A stretch of 39,920 nt of DNA from Pelobacter sp. (GCA_030824515.1 JAVBXN010000059.1:1-39920), one strand, 5' to 3'; positions 24,710 through 34,294 are shown, counted from the first letter of the stretch. Notes: generated by a model from the sequence alone, not told the origin. Made by a program: numbers and translations.

Positions 24710-24949
24710 ATGGATAAATCTAGATCTGATTACGTTGCAATTACAGAAGCTGCACTGCTGTTAGATACAACCGAAGATTTGGTGCTGGTGATGATTCAGA
24801 ATAACGAACTGCATGGCGATATAGTAGATGGTACATGGCATGTTGACAGATCATCTATGGATGAACTGTCTGATAGGATCAAGTCAATAGAACCGGTAAC
24901 AACTGTAGGTTGTGGTATTTGCGGTAGTGGGTGTGGTAGCGGTTGCTAA
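24710..24949 (+). CDS. Small excisionase-like HTH protein with Cys-Gly tail
   Basis: A 79-residue protein from an ATG at 24710 with GGGG seven bases upstream (an ATG at 24686 is an alternative). Residues ~7-55 fit a small MerR/excisionase HTH pattern (YVAITEAALLLDTTEDLVLVMIQ, then NNELHGDIVDGTWHVDRSSMDEL, where HTH_17 proteins read 'GELPAYKVGGRWRI'). The C-terminus GCGICGSGCGSGC holds four Cys in thirteen residues, suited to metal or disulfide binding. It reads divergently from the integrase and could be its directionality factor. The Cys tail is unusual for excisionases. Confidence 0.6.
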   Translation: MDKSRSDYVAITEAALLLDTTEDLVLVMIQNNELHGDIVDGTWHVDRSSMDELSDRIKSIEPVTTVGCGICGSGCGSGC

Positions 24950-25024
24950 GATTGTAATCTGTTCTGCATTAGCTGTATCTGCTAAGTGCTGGCTGGATAT
25001 AACACTACTGGTAATATGCTTATA

Positions 25025-25047
25025 TCTGCGACATTCTTGCGACCATA
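25025..25047. repeat. Subterminal repeat, right copy
   Basis: Begins TCTGCGACA and ends TTGCGACCATA; pairs with the left copy at 23262-23284. It lies 80 bases inside the right att-like repeat. Confidence 0.5.
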
Positions 25048-25053
25048 ATAGAA

Positions 25054-25083
25054 AAGGCACCTAGCTGTTACGCTAAGTGCCTT
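25054..25083. terminator. Hairpin near right end of element
   Basis: AAGGCACCTAGC (25054-25065) pairs with GCTAAGTGCCTT (25072-25083), one G-U pair, six-base loop. No long T-run; possibly the end of the Cys-tail gene transcript. Confidence 0.5.
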
Positions 25084-25126
25084 ATATTATGTGGTAAATA
25101 GGAGGTTAGTGACGTGCCTTGTGAGC

Positions 25127-25168
<42 letters not shown>

Positions 25169-25181
25169 ATTAAGCCCATCT

Positions 25182-25209
25182 TTTATCAGTCTAGCGATCT
25201 GCTTCTCAA
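25182..25209 (-). promoter_or_regulatory. Probable original tRNA-fMet promoter, now separated
   Basis: TTGAGA (25209-25204), 16-bp spacer, GATAAA (25187-25182). The distance to the displaced tRNA 5' half is the same, within a base, as at the intact gene. It would now only transcribe into the element. Confidence 0.5.
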
Positions 25210-25261
25210 TAAAAAACTGATAACCGGTGCGTTTTATTTTACCGTATCACTGTAGTCAGTA

Positions 25262-26056
25262 TCAATCCTTGTCAGGGATCGGCATGGCTCCCCTGCCGAG
25301 TTTTGCTGCCAGATCCTTGGCCGCTTCCTGCTCAAGCCTCTTTCCTACCCGGACCCGGTACCAGGTACCCTTGTCGCCCTGGTTGGACTCGACAATATGC
25401 ACGCTGTATCCCTTGCTGGACAGCTTGCTTTTCAAGGAGTCTGCTTCGGATTTCAGGCTGTAGGATGCGACCTGGACGGTAAAGCCGGCCGCTTCCTGCT
25501 GCTTGCCGGCGGGTTTCTCGGCGGCGGGCGGAGTTGCCTTGACAGGGGTGGCATTGCCCTGCGGCTGGGACGGCTTTGCGTAGTTTTTAGGTATTGCCGC
25601 CTGAAGCGGTTGCTTGGCGGCGGAATTGTCGGCTGCGTTTATGCCGCTGCCGAGTACATTGCTCTTTTGTCCGCTGGGCAGGGTCTTGTAAAAACTGAGC
25701 GGAGTTTCGGGTGCCGGTTGTGCTCCGGGAACGGCTGCCTGCTGTGCTCCACCCGGTTGCTGCGGCTGGGGCGCTGATGCCGTCTGCTGCACGGCCGGCT
25801 GCGGGGGCGCTGCCGGTGGCTGGGGGGGCGCCTTGGGTGAGTTCTCCAGGCTCTGCTGTCCCATCGCGGCCTGGAACCCTTTTTTTGCGTAACGCTGCGA
25901 CAGCATCCATCCGCTGCCGAATCCCACTGTCAGAGATATTACTCCGGTGATGACGATCGCCAGCAGCAGCGGGTTGGAAGATTCCTTCCTGGTGCGGCTG
26001 CCGCCGGGCTGGGGGGAGGTGTAGGACTTCTTTGGTTCGTTGTAGTCAATCCGCAT
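25262..26056 (-). CDS. SPOR-domain membrane protein
   Basis: A 264-residue bitopic protein. Short basic cytosolic N-terminus, membrane helix (~32-54), a long Pro/Gln/Ala-rich periplasmic linker (~60-190), and a C-terminal SPOR domain (FTVQVASYSLKSEADSLKSKL..GYSVHIVES, WYRVRVGKRLEQEAAKDLA). SPOR domains bind denuded glycan strands at the septum; FtsN-like proteins have the same layout. I start at 26056 where GGAGGAAAT precedes ATG. Ten bases separate it from argS, and it ends the operon. Confidence 0.9.
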   Translation of the reverse strand: MRIDYNEPKKSYTSPQPGGSRTRKESSNPLLLAIVITGVISLTVGFGSGWMLSQRYAKKGFQAAMGQQSLENSPKAPPQPPAAPPQPAVQQTASAPQPQQPGGAQQAAVPGAQPAPETPLSFYKTLPSGQKSNVLGSGINAADNSAAKQPLQAAIPKNYAKPSQPQGNATPVKATPPAAEKPAGKQQEAAGFTVQVASYSLKSEADSLKSKLSSKGYSVHIVESNQGDKGTWYRVRVGKRLEQEAAKDLAAKLGRGAMPIPDKD

Positions 26057-26066
26057 ATTTCCTCCG

Positions 26067-27758
26067 TTACATCCGTTCCGGCGCCGATATGCCGAGGATT
26101 GCAAGGGCGTTCCTCAGAGTCTGGGCGGTGCGTTTAAGAAGGTAAAGTCGCGCCGTAGTCAATACGGCATCATCGGAAATTACGCGGTTCTTGTTATAGA
26201 AGCTGTGGAAGCAGCTGGCCAGCTCGGTCAGGTAGTAGGTCAGCCGGTGTGGTTCGAAATGCACGGCGCAGTCATCGATCGTATCCGGCAGCGCGTTCAT
26301 CATCTTGATCAGCTGCAGCTCTTCCGTCGTGGTCAGCAACGCCAGGTCGGACACGGCAGGATTCTCCGGAGCGCGGAAACCTTTCTCGGCGGCATTCTCA
26401 AAGATACTGCAGATGCGGGCATGGGCGTACTGGACGTAGTAGACCGGGTTCTCGTTGGTCTGCTGCTTGGCCAGGTCGATGTCAAATACCAGCTGGGCGT
26501 CGGGCTTGCGCATGATGAAGAAGAATCGGGTCGCGTCGCGTCCGACTTCGTCGATCAGGTCGCGCAGCGTGACATAGCTGCCGGCCCTCTTGGATATCTT
26601 GACCTCTTCGCCGCCGCGCATGACCGTGACCATCTGGTGCAGTACGTATTCCGGCCATCCCTTGGGTATGCCGATGTCAAGCGCCTGGAGTCCGGCCCGG
26701 ACGCGGGTGATGGTGCTGTGATGGTCTGCGCCCTGCTCGTTGATCACGCGGGTGAAGCCACGTTCCCACTTGGCCTGGTGGTAGGCCACGTCCGGCACGA
26801 AATAGGTGTAGCCGCCATCGGCCTTGCGCATGACGCGATCCTTGTCATCGCCGAAGTCGGTGGTTTTAAGCCAGAGCGCGCCATCCTGCTCGTAGGTGTG
26901 GCCGTTGGCGATCAGCTTGCCGACAACCGCTTCGACGCGCCCTTCGGTGTAGAGGCCCGATTCCAGGGTATATACGTCGAAGCGTACATCGAAGGCGGCC
27001 AGATCCAGGTCCTGTTCGCGGCGCAGCCAGGCTACCGCAAAGCCGCGGATGGCATCCAGGTCGTTCGGGTCTCCTGAGGCAACCGTGTGCTGGTCGCTGG
27101 CTTCCACCGTTTCGCGGGCCAGATAGGCGCGGGCCACATCCTTGATGTACTCGCCCTGGTAGCCGTCGGCCGGCCAGCGGGTGTCGTCCGGTTCGATGCC
27201 CAGGCAGCGCGACTGCACCGAAAGCGCCAGGTTGCTGATCTGGGCGCCGGCATCGTTGTAATAGAACTCGCGGGTCACGTCCCAGCCAGAGGCGTCCAGG
27301 ATGCGGCAGAGCGTGTCGCCGATGGCGGCGCCGCGGCCATGGCCGATATGCAGCGGTCCGGTCGGGTTGGCGCTGACGAATTCAACCTGCACCTTTTTAC
27401 CGCCGCCGCTTGAGGTGCGGCCGAACGCGGCCCCCCCTGATTCAACCTCCAGCAGGGTGGCCTGCCATGCTCCGGCTGAGACAAAGAAATTTATGAAACC
27501 GGGTCCGGCGATCTCGGTTTTGGCCAGCAGGCCGTTGCCGTTCCCCAGGTGCCGGATCAGTATCTCGGCCACCTGGCGCGGCGCCTTGCGCTCGCCCTTG
27601 GCCATCTGCATGGCGATGTTGCAGGAAAAATCACCGTGTTCCGGGCTGGCCGGGGTTCCGATGATGACTGCCGGGAGCTGGGTCGTACACAGTTCCTGGG
27701 CTGAGAGGGCGGCGTGCAGCGAGGATTGGACAAGTTCAGCTATTCTGTTTCGCATCAT
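26067..27758 (-). CDS. argS: Arginyl-tRNA synthetase
   Basis: A 563-residue class-I aminoacyl-tRNA synthetase that charges tRNA-Arg. It has the Arg-tRNA synthetase N-terminal domain (~1-90), the HIGH motif in [12 protein letters not shown] (~137-140), the KMSKS-equivalent region [13 protein letters not shown] (typical ArgRS lacks a perfect KMSKS), and the DALR anticodon-binding C-terminus. The start at 27758 overlaps the stop of the upstream 56-aa gene by three bases (ATGA arrangement). Length and motifs are complete. Confidence 0.96.
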   Translation of the reverse strand: MMRNRIAELVQSSLHAALSAQELCTTQLPAVIIGTPASPEHGDFSCNIAMQMAKGERKAPRQVAEILIRHLGNGNGLLAKTEIAGPGFINFFVSAGAWQATLLEVESGGAAFGRTSSGGGKKVQVEFVSANPTGPLHIGHGRGAAIGDTLCRILDASGWDVTREFYYNDAGAQISNLALSVQSRCLGIEPDDTRWPADGYQGEYIKDVARAYLARETVEASDQHTVASGDPNDLDAIRGFAVAWLRREQDLDLAAFDVRFDVYTLESGLYTEGRVEAVVGKLIANGHTYEQDGALWLKTTDFGDDKDRVMRKADGGYTYFVPDVAYHQAKWERGFTRVINEQGADHHSTITRVRAGLQALDIGIPKGWPEYVLHQMVTVMRGGEEVKISKRAGSYVTLRDLIDEVGRDATRFFFIMRKPDAQLVFDIDLAKQQTNENPVYYVQYAHARICSIFENAAEKGFRAPENPAVSDLALLTTTEELQLIKMMNALPDTIDDCAVHFEPHRLTYYLTELASCFHSFYNKNRVISDDAVLTTARLYLLKRTAQTLRNALAILGISAPERM

Positions 27759-27925
27759 TTTGTTGGATGTTCTTTCTGATCGGTGGGTTTGTCCGCGTTC
27801 TCGTCAACATCCTTGATGCTGACGTCGCGTGAGTAATCGGGGCATCTGGCGCCCCCGTCGGGAATGCAGAAGCGTTTAGAGCAGTTTTCGCGCCAGGCGC
27901 AGACAGCACAGCTTTGTCGTGCCAT
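27755..27925 (-). CDS. Small Cys-rich protein before argS, 56 aa
   Basis: A 56-residue ORF from ATG at 27925 with GAGG seven bases upstream. Five Cys occur in the first ~28 residues ([16 protein letters not shown], then RCPDY), a likely metal or Fe-S site; the tail is acidic and Lys-rich. It overlaps the argS start (ATGA), so translation is coupled. Function unknown. It is in the middle of a tightly packed operon, which supports it being real. Confidence 0.75.
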   Translation of the reverse strand: MARQSCAVCAWRENCSKRFCIPDGGARCPDYSRDVSIKDVDENADKPTDQKEHPTK

Positions 27926-27981
27926 AAATAACCTCGAAAAAGTCTGCCGTAGCGTCTTAAGGCGGTGCGGCGAAACGTGAT

Positions 27982-28275
27982 TTACTTTTTATCAGTTGGA
28001 AACTGGTAGATGACTTCGTTGCTTCGCACCAGGCCAAAGTCCTTGCGGGCGATGCTTTCGAGGTAGCGGCGGTCGGATTTGAGGGCAACGATCTCATATT
28101 TCAGTTTTTCATTTTCAACTTTGTTCTCGGCCAGGCGGGCCTCGATTTTGTCCTTGTCATGTTTCAGCTCAAAAATACGCAGCAGTCCCTTGTCACCGAA
28201 AACGGTGAAAAAGAGAATGAATGCCAGGCATCCCGCCGGGATGACATACATTCTTTTCTGCAGTGGGAATTTCAA
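27982..28275 (-). CDS. ftsB: FtsB/DivIC-family cell-division protein
   Basis: A 97-residue bitopic protein: short N-terminus, membrane helix (YVIPAGCLAFILFFTVFG), then a coiled coil (DKIEARLAENKVENEKLKYEIVALK) and the conserved C-terminal LESIARKDFGLVRSNEVIY. It joins FtsL and FtsQ in septum assembly. I start at the TTG at 28275, which has AAAGGG seven bases upstream and lies four bases after the preceding stop; an ATG at 28251 would cut the cytosolic tail. It sits inside the UXS-argS operon. Confidence 0.88.
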   Translation of the reverse strand: MKFPLQKRMYVIPAGCLAFILFFTVFGDKGLLRIFELKHDKDKIEARLAENKVENEKLKYEIVALKSDRRYLESIARKDFGLVRSNEVIYQFPTDKK

Positions 28276-28279
28276 GTGA

Positions 28280-29215
28280 TTACCCTTTTCCTGACCTGGC
28301 CGCGAAATAATCGGCGGTCCGGCCGAGTCCGGTCTCAAGATCGACCAACGGTTTCCATCCCAGTTTATCAGTTGCCAGCGAGATGTTCGGCTGGCGCTGC
28401 TTGGGGTCGTCCTGGGGCAGCGGCTTGAAGATGATCTTCGACCGTGATCCCGTTATTGTAATGATTTTCTCGGCAAACTCAAGAATTGTGTTTTCGACCG
28501 GGTTGCCCAGGTTCACCGGCCCGATGAATCCTTCGCACTCCATCATGCGGATCATCCCCTCCACCAGGTCGTCCACATAGCAGAACGAGCGGGTCTGCGA
28601 GCCGTTGCCGTAAACGGTGATGTCATGATTGCCAAGCGCCTGCAGGATGAAGTTGGATACCACCCGCCCGTCGTTTTCGGCCATGCGCGGGCCATAGGTG
28701 TTGAAGATGCGGATGATGCGGATGTCCACGCCGTTCTGGCGGTGATAGTCCATCATCAGTGTTTCCGCCACCCGTTTGCCTTCATCGTAGCAGCTGCGAA
28801 TGCCGATCGGGTTGACGTTGCCCCAGTAGTCTTCGGTCTGGGGGTGGATCTGCGGGTCGCCGTAAACCTCCGAGGTGGAGGCCTGCAGGATGCGGGCCCT
28901 GACCCGCTTGGCCATTCCCAGCATGTTGATCGTGCCCATCACGCTGGTCTTGACGGTCTTGACCGGGTTGTACTGGTAATGCACCGGCGAGGCGGGGCAG
29001 GCCAGGTTATAGATTCGGTCCACCTCCAGCAGGATCGGCTCGACGATGTCATGGCGGATCAGCTCGAAGCGGTGGTTGTCCATCAGGTGGATGATGTTGT
29101 CCTTGCTGCCGGTGAAGAAGTTGTCCAGGCAGATCACATCGTGCCCCTGGCCGAGCAGGCGTTCGCAGAGGTGTGATCCGATGAACCCGGCGCCGCCGGT
29201 GACCAGAATGCGCAT
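28280..29215 (-). CDS. UDP-glucuronate decarboxylase (UDP-xylose synthase)
   Basis: A 311-residue extended-SDR enzyme. It has the NAD-binding GGAGFIGSH (residues 7-15), the catalytic Tyr-x3-Lys as CYDEGKR (Y143, K147), [10 protein letters not shown], and the C-terminal YVDDLVEGM. It closely matches the UXS pattern, converting UDP-glucuronate to UDP-xylose with loss of CO2. The start at 29215 follows the ugd stop by two bases. UDP-glucose dehydrogenase directly before it supplies the substrate, so the pair makes UDP-xylose for surface polysaccharide. Confidence 0.93.
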   Translation of the reverse strand: MRILVTGGAGFIGSHLCERLLGQGHDVICLDNFFTGSKDNIIHLMDNHRFELIRHDIVEPILLEVDRIYNLACPASPVHYQYNPVKTVKTSVMGTINMLGMAKRVRARILQASTSEVYGDPQIHPQTEDYWGNVNPIGIRSCYDEGKRVAETLMMDYHRQNGVDIRIIRIFNTYGPRMAENDGRVVSNFILQALGNHDITVYGNGSQTRSFCYVDDLVEGMIRMMECEGFIGPVNLGNPVENTILEFAEKIITITGSRSKIIFKPLPQDDPKQRQPNISLATDKLGWKPLVDLETGLGRTADYFAARSGKG

Positions 29216-29217
29216 GT

Positions 29218-30576
29218 CTATTTTACCTCTCCGCAGATGCCGCCGCCGCAACGTCCCAGCGGGATGTAGCAGAAGCCGTTGGCGGTCATGCGGTCCGGTT
29301 TGTATAGGTTGCGGCCATCGACGATGGTCGGGGAGCGCAGCGCTGTCTTGATGCGTTCGAAGTCCGGGTTGCGGTACTCGTTCCAGTCGGTAATGATCGC
29401 CAGGGCATCGGCTCCGTCCAGGATCGAATACTGGTTGGTGCTGTATTCGATCCGGTCGCCGAAGTGCTTTTTGGCCTCCTGGAGTGCTTCCGGATCATGG
29501 GCACGCACGGTGGCGCCGGCTGCAAGCAGGCGTTCGATGATGGTCAGCGAAGGAGCTTCGCGCATGTCGTCGGTGCGGGGCTTGAACGAAAGACCCCAAC
29601 AGGCCACGGTACGCCCGGTGAGCGGTTTTTCCTCGTCGGCTGAGCTTAAAACCTTGATCAGCTTGTCGGCCAGCACCTCTTTCTGCAGTTCGTTAACTTC
29701 CTCGACCGCCTTCAGCAGCAGGAAGTCGTAGTTGCATTCCTCGGCGGTCCTGATCAGCGCCTTGACATCCTTGGGGAAGCAGGAACCGCCATAGCCGGGA
29801 CCGGGGAAGAGGAAATCGTAGCCGATGCGGGAGTCGGAGCCGATCCCTTCGCGGACCGCGGCCACGTCGGCGCCCATGCGCTCGCACAGTCCGGCGATCT
29901 GGTTCATGAACGAGATGCGGGTTGCCAGCATGGCGTTGGCGGCATACTTGGTCATTTCGGCGCTGTGGATGTCCATCACGATCATGCGGTTCTGCTTGCG
30001 CATGAAGGGATCGTACAGTTCCTTCATGATCTCGGCGGTACGCACATTGTCGGTGCCGATCACGACCCGGTCGGGTTTCATGAAGTCGTCGATGGCGGCC
30101 CCTTCCTTGAGGAACTCCGGGTTGGAAACCACGTCGAACTCCAGCTCGATGCCACGGGCCGCCAGCTCTTCTTGTACGGCAACGCGCACCTTGCCGGCGG
30201 TGCCGACCGGGACGGTGGATTTGTCAACGATGATCTTGAAGCCGTTCATGGCCTGCCCGATGTCGCGGGCCACGTTCAGCACGTATTTCAGGTCGGCGGA
30301 ACCGTCCTCGCCAGGCGGGGTGCCGACGGCGATGAAGCAGACCAGTGAAGCCTGGACCGCCTCGGCCATTTCGGTGGTGAAGGAGAGGCGTCCCTCGGCC
30401 TGGTTGCGCAGCACCATCTCTTTCAGGCCCGGTTCGTAGATCGGTATGATGCCCTGCTTGAGCCCTTCGATCTTAGCCTGGTCAACGTCCACGGCGATGA
30501 CACTGTTGCCGCTTTCGGCAAAGCAGGCTGCCGCCACCAGACCGACGTAGCCGGCGCCGAAGATACAAATTCTCAT
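29218..30576 (-). CDS. ugd: UDP-glucose 6-dehydrogenase
   Basis: A 452-residue enzyme, oxidising UDP-glucose to UDP-glucuronate with two NAD+. Rossmann motif GAGYVG (7-12), the GTPP loop (~85), YEPGL, the catalytic Cys in [11 protein letters not shown] (C266), and the C-terminal UDP-binding domain with [15 protein letters not shown]. Full-length. First gene of the ugd-UXS-ftsB-small-argS-SPOR run; a 70-base gap separates it from rsmI upstream. Confidence 0.96.
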   Translation of the reverse strand: MRICIFGAGYVGLVAAACFAESGNSVIAVDVDQAKIEGLKQGIIPIYEPGLKEMVLRNQAEGRLSFTTEMAEAVQASLVCFIAVGTPPGEDGSADLKYVLNVARDIGQAMNGFKIIVDKSTVPVGTAGKVRVAVQEELAARGIELEFDVVSNPEFLKEGAAIDDFMKPDRVVIGTDNVRTAEIMKELYDPFMRKQNRMIVMDIHSAEMTKYAANAMLATRISFMNQIAGLCERMGADVAAVREGIGSDSRIGYDFLFPGPGYGGSCFPKDVKALIRTAEECNYDFLLLKAVEEVNELQKEVLADKLIKVLSSADEEKPLTGRTVACWGLSFKPRTDDMREAPSLTIIERLLAAGATVRAHDPEALQEAKKHFGDRIEYSTNQYSILDGADALAIITDWNEYRNPDFERIKTALRSPTIVDGRNLYKPDRMTANGFCYIPLGRCGGGICGEVK

Positions 30577-30646
30577 TCAATGCTCCATTGTGGGAAATAA
30601 TTTAACACCCATAACACAATATCCACTTGAAATTCCAGCATATTCC

Positions 30647-31489
30647 TTATAATTCAGCATCATTTTTCAGCTTCAGTGCTGCAGCGTAGGCCTCGCTGCG
30701 CGATACTCCAGTGATTTCAGCCACTTTTTTAGCGGTATCCTTGAGCGAGAGCCGGCCATCGCGCATCAACGCCAGCAGGGTTTCCTCCAGCGATTCCGCC
30801 TCCTGCGCAGGTTTTTCGCCCGGTGCAACCAGTATGACCACCTCGCCGCGCACCTTGCCCTGATCCACGGATTCCAGCACTTCCGAGACGCTTCCCCGGA
30901 TCAGTTCTTCGTAGATCTTGGTCAGTTCGCGGGCCACTACCACCTGGCGCTCACCCAGCACTTCACGCATGTCCCGCAGGGTTTCCACCAGGCGGTGGGG
31001 TGCTTCGTAAAGCAGCAGCGTGCCGGGCAGCGTTGACATCTCCGCCAGGAACGAACGGCGCTTGCCCTGGCGCGACGGCGGGAATCCGGCAAAGGTGAAT
31101 GTGTCGCTGGGCAGCCCGGAAGCCGACAGGGCCGCCACTGCGGCACAGGCGCCGGGGATCGGGACAACCGGGATTCCCTCCGCGACCGCGTCCCGCACCA
31201 GCTGGTAGCCCGGGTCGGAAACGCAGGGGGTTCCGGCGTCGGAGATCAGCGCCACCGATTTTCCCTGGCGCAGCGTGTTCAGGATGCGCTCCCCCTTGAA
31301 CTGCTGGTTGTGGTCGAAATAGGAGGTCATGGACTTGGAGATGCCGAAGTGGGACAGGAGCTTGAGCGAGTGGCGGGTGTCCTCGGCCGCGATCAGATCG
31401 ACCTCGCCCAGTATGCGCACCGCGCGGTAGGTCATGTCTTCCAGGTTGCCGATCGGCGTGGCTACGATGTATAGCGTGGCGGTGGTCAT
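30647..31489 (-). CDS. rsmI: 16S rRNA 2'-O-ribose C1402 methyltransferase
   Basis: A 280-residue SAM enzyme of the tetrapyrrole-methylase fold. It has TLYIVATPIGNLEDMTYRA at the N-terminus, the GTPCVSDPG loop, PGACAAVAALSASGLP, and GFPPSRQGKRRSF, all as in RsmI (YraL), with a C-terminal helical domain. It methylates the 2'-OH of C1402 in the decoding centre. The ATG at 31489 shares one base with the stop of the LysE gene (TGATG), so it is coupled; a far longer upstream frame is an artefact. Confidence 0.94.
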   Translation of the reverse strand: MTTATLYIVATPIGNLEDMTYRAVRILGEVDLIAAEDTRHSLKLLSHFGISKSMTSYFDHNQQFKGERILNTLRQGKSVALISDAGTPCVSDPGYQLVRDAVAEGIPVVPIPGACAAVAALSASGLPSDTFTFAGFPPSRQGKRRSFLAEMSTLPGTLLLYEAPHRLVETLRDMREVLGERQVVVARELTKIYEELIRGSVSEVLESVDQGKVRGEVVILVAPGEKPAQEAESLEETLLALMRDGRLSLKDTAKKVAEITGVSRSEAYAAALKLKNDAEL

Positions 31490-32115
31490 CAGCGTTGCGC
31501 CAATGCCAGTTTCAGCGCCAGCCCGGCAAAGATCGCCGCTGCGGCGCGATTGAGCACCCGCTGGGCAAAGGCTGATTGCCGGAAGCGCTCTCCCAGCGTC
31601 CCGGCCAGGATGCTGATCAGGCCGAAGACAATGATCGTGGCGATGATGAACACCCCTCCCAGCAGCGCCAGCTGCCATGACAGCGTCCCCCTGGCCGGAT
31701 CGGCGAACTGCGGCAGAAAGGCCAGGAAGAAGATCGATACCTTGGGATTGCTGATGTTCATGATTATGCCCCTCCGGTAAAGACTCCCGGCGCCCAGCTT
31801 TTCCTCTGCCGCAGCCGGACCGCCCGTGGTGCCGGCCCGGAAGGCCTGCCCGGCCAGGTACAGCAGGTATCCGGCTCCGGCGAACTTGAGCAGCATGAAA
31901 GCCGCCGCCGATGCCTTGAAAACCGCCGCCAGCCCGCAGGTCACCGCTGCGGTATGGAACAGCAGTCCGGTGCAGAGGCCCAGCGTGACCAGCAGGCCGG
32001 CCTTGCGCCCATGCTGCGCCGACTGGGTCATCACGAACAGGTTGTCCGGACCGGGGGAGAGCGCCAGCAAGATGGAAGTCGTAAAGAACATCAGCAGTAT
32101 CCTGGATTCGATCAT
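31489..32115 (-). CDS. LysE/RhtB-family amino-acid exporter
   Basis: A 208-residue membrane protein with about six helices. LSPGPDNLFVMTQS near the N-terminus and the ISNPKVSIFFLAFLPQF segment are family hallmarks. Members export Lys, Arg, Thr or homoserine; the substrate is not predictable. AGGA precedes the ATG. It is cotranscribed with rsmI by overlap, and no LysG-type regulator is next to it. Confidence 0.9.
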   Translation of the reverse strand: MIESRILLMFFTTSILLALSPGPDNLFVMTQSAQHGRKAGLLVTLGLCTGLLFHTAAVTCGLAAVFKASAAAFMLLKFAGAGYLLYLAGQAFRAGTTGGPAAAEEKLGAGSLYRRGIIMNISNPKVSIFFLAFLPQFADPARGTLSWQLALLGGVFIIATIIVFGLISILAGTLGERFRQSAFAQRVLNRAAAAIFAGLALKLALAQR

Positions 32116-32382
32116 GGGTGTATCCTGTGTGGAGTGTTGTGAAGCGTTGCCGGCAACTCGATAGGGGCTGTAATTTCCGTGATAATGGTGTACAAGGGAT
32201 TGCCGTTGGCTGTCAAGTCCGATGGCCGGAATAATTCAAATCTTGCAGCTGGTTGCAACGTAGTTCCAATTCCATATCAAGGTCCTGTCCTGGTTGGCTC
32301 GTATTCGGCCGCTCAACGTACTGCCACGTATGCCTCGCCGCCGTGATACCATCCTTGATCTGAAACTGGAATGAGAGGATCC

Positions 32383-33561
32383 ATGATGACCAGAATCACG
32401 CTCAATAAAAACGAGGACCGGCGCATCAAGTCCGGCCACCCCTGGGTGTTCAGCAACGAAATCCGCGAGGTCTCCGGTGAACGTAACGCCGGAGCAGCGG
32501 CCGAGTTGTACGACGCCAGCGGCGGACTGATCGGCGTCGGGCACTACAACCCGCATTCGCTGATCGCTTTCCGGCTGGTTTCGCGAAAGAGGGATGACAT
32601 CGATTCGGTGGAGTTTTTCGAACAGCGCATCGCCTCCGCGCTGGCCCACCGCAGAAGCCTGTACCCGACTCTGGACACCTTCAGGGCGGTCTACGGCGAG
32701 AGCGATTTCCTGCCGGGACTGGTGGTGGATAAATACCGCGACTGCCTGTCGCTGCAGCTGCTTTCGGCCGGGATGGACAGCCGTCGCGAACAGATCGTGG
32801 CAGCGCTGCGGCGGCTGTTGGAGCCGGCCGGGATCATTGCCCGCAACGATGTGGGGGTGCGAAACCTGGAGGGGCTTGACGAAAAGATCGAGCTATTGTG
32901 GGGCGAGATCCCGGAGACGGTCGAGATGGAAGAGAACGGTCTGCGCTTCGGGGTCAACCTGAGGGAAGGGCAGAAAACCGGCGGCTTCCTGGACCAGAAA
33001 CAGAACCACCTGCTGCTGCGCGAGATCTGCGTCGGAAAGAACGTGCTGGACTGTTTCTGCTATACCGGAAGCTGGGCCGTGCATGCCGCCTCGTTCGGCG
33101 CCAGGTCGGCGCTGGGGCTGGACATTTCGGCCCGGGCCGTGGACCTGGCGGCCGGCAACGCCCGTCTGAACGGTGTGCTGGATCGGGTGGACTTCGAGGA
33201 GTGCGATGCATTCGAACGGCTGCGCTCGCTGCAGCAGGAGGGGCGGCGTTTCGATGTGGTGGTGATGGACCCGCCGGCCTTCGTCAAGAGCCGCAAGAAT
33301 ATCGCCGAAGCGACCAAGGGCTATCTGACCGTCAACCGCCGGGCACTGGAGTTGTTGCAGCCGGGTGGTTACCTGATCACCTGTTCCTGCTCGTACCACA
33401 TGGGGCGTGAGGCGTTCCGCGACATGCTGGCCCAGGCCGCCCGTCTGGCACGGCGCGAGGTGCGGTTGGTGCAGACCTGTTCCCAGGCCCCTGACCATCC
33501 GGTGCTGATGTCATTTCCCGAGTCTGAATACCTGAAATGCTTCGTGCTGCAGGTGGTGTGA
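32383..33561 (+). CDS. RlmI-type SAM-dependent rRNA methyltransferase
   Basis: A 392-residue enzyme. An N-terminal PUA domain (HPWVFSNEIREVSG..) is followed by a small middle domain and a Rossmann methyltransferase: the SAM motif LDCFCYTGSWAVHAAS, LGLDISARAVDLA, motif IV VVVMDPPAFVKS and CSCSYHM. It matches the RlmI/YccW class that methylates 23S rRNA cytosine; the exact target base is inferred. ATGs at 32383 and 32386 share the GAGAGG site. Divergent from the LysE gene. Confidence 0.92.
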   Translation: MMTRITLNKNEDRRIKSGHPWVFSNEIREVSGERNAGAAAELYDASGGLIGVGHYNPHSLIAFRLVSRKRDDIDSVEFFEQRIASALAHRRSLYPTLDTFRAVYGESDFLPGLVVDKYRDCLSLQLLSAGMDSRREQIVAALRRLLEPAGIIARNDVGVRNLEGLDEKIELLWGEIPETVEMEENGLRFGVNLREGQKTGGFLDQKQNHLLLREICVGKNVLDCFCYTGSWAVHAASFGARSALGLDISARAVDLAAGNARLNGVLDRVDFEECDAFERLRSLQQEGRRFDVVVMDPPAFVKSRKNIAEATKGYLTVNRRALELLQPGGYLITCSCSYHMGREAFRDMLAQAARLARREVRLVQTCSQAPDHPVLMSFPESEYLKCFVLQVV

Positions 33562-33580
33562 CAAAACAAGGAGCCGAACC

Positions 33581-33607
33581 ATGATCAAAGATGACCTTCT
33601 GCGCTGA
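33581..33607 (+). other. Eight-codon ORF with strong ribosome site
   Basis: AAGGAG lies seven bases before an ATG reading MIKDDLLR and stop. It sits in the 61-base gap before the metallophosphatase gene. It could be a leader peptide or the stub of a lost gene. Confidence 0.25.
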
Positions 33608-33622
33608 GATGATAAAATAACC

Positions 33623-34294
33623 ATGCCTTCACGAACATTTGTAATCGGTGATATCCACGGTTGTTCCGCCACGCTGCGGCGACTAGTCGATGACCGGCTC
33701 CGTCCGGCCAGCGGCGACCGTATCTGTTTGCTGGGGGACCTGATCGACCGGGGACCGGACAGCAGGGGCGTGCTGGATTACATCTTTGAACTGCGGGAGC
33801 GTGGCCTGTCGGTCAGCAGCGTTCGCGGCAACCACGAGGAGATGTGCCTGCAGGCCGGCGATGACCACTTCTACCTTAGTCTTTGGAACGCCAACGGCGG
33901 CCAGCCCACGCTGAAAAGTTTCCAGGCCGACGGCCCCGGCGACATCCCCCGCCCGTATCGCGACTTTCTGGAATCGCTGCCTTCCTACATCCTGCTGGAC
34001 GATTTCGTCATCGTCCACGCCGGGCTCAATTTCGCCACCCCCAACCCATTTGAGGATACCGGCGCCATGCTCTGGACCCGCTCCAGTTATGTCGATAGGC
34101 AGCGCATCGGCGGCCGTCGCCTGATTTGCGGCCATACTCCGGTTTCGCGAGCAATGCTGGAAGACTCGCTGAAATACAACAAGATCATGCTCGACAACGG
34201 CTGCGTCTTAGGCGGATTGCCCGAGATGGGCAGTCTGGCCGCGCTGGAGCTGGAGGGCATGAAAGTGTATTACCAGGAAAACATCGACCGTTGA
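33623..34294 (+). CDS. Calcineurin-like metallophosphatase
   Basis: A 223-residue protein of the PPP/ApaH type. All three metal motifs are present: GDIHG (9-13), GDLIDRG (38-44) and GNHE (69-72), then HAGLN and CGHTP. It resembles bacterial serine/threonine-protein phosphatases and symmetrical diadenosine tetraphosphatases; the substrate is not decided. No strong ribosome site is visible directly before the ATG. Confidence 0.9.
   Translation: MPSRTFVIGDIHGCSATLRRLVDDRLRPASGDRICLLGDLIDRGPDSRGVLDYIFELRERGLSVSSVRGNHEEMCLQAGDDHFYLSLWNANGGQPTLKSFQADGPGDIPRPYRDFLESLPSYILLDDFVIVHAGLNFATPNPFEDTGAMLWTRSSYVDRQRIGGRRLICGHTPVSRAMLEDSLKYNKIMLDNGCVLGGLPEMGSLAALELEGMKVYYQENIDR

Noticed and set aside
26205..27077. 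290-codon frame on the plus strand
   Set aside because: Antisense to argS, which is complete and clearly coding.
30577..30646. Promoter for ugd in the rsmI-ugd gap
   Set aside because: AT-rich but no -35/-10 pair with acceptable spacing could be named.
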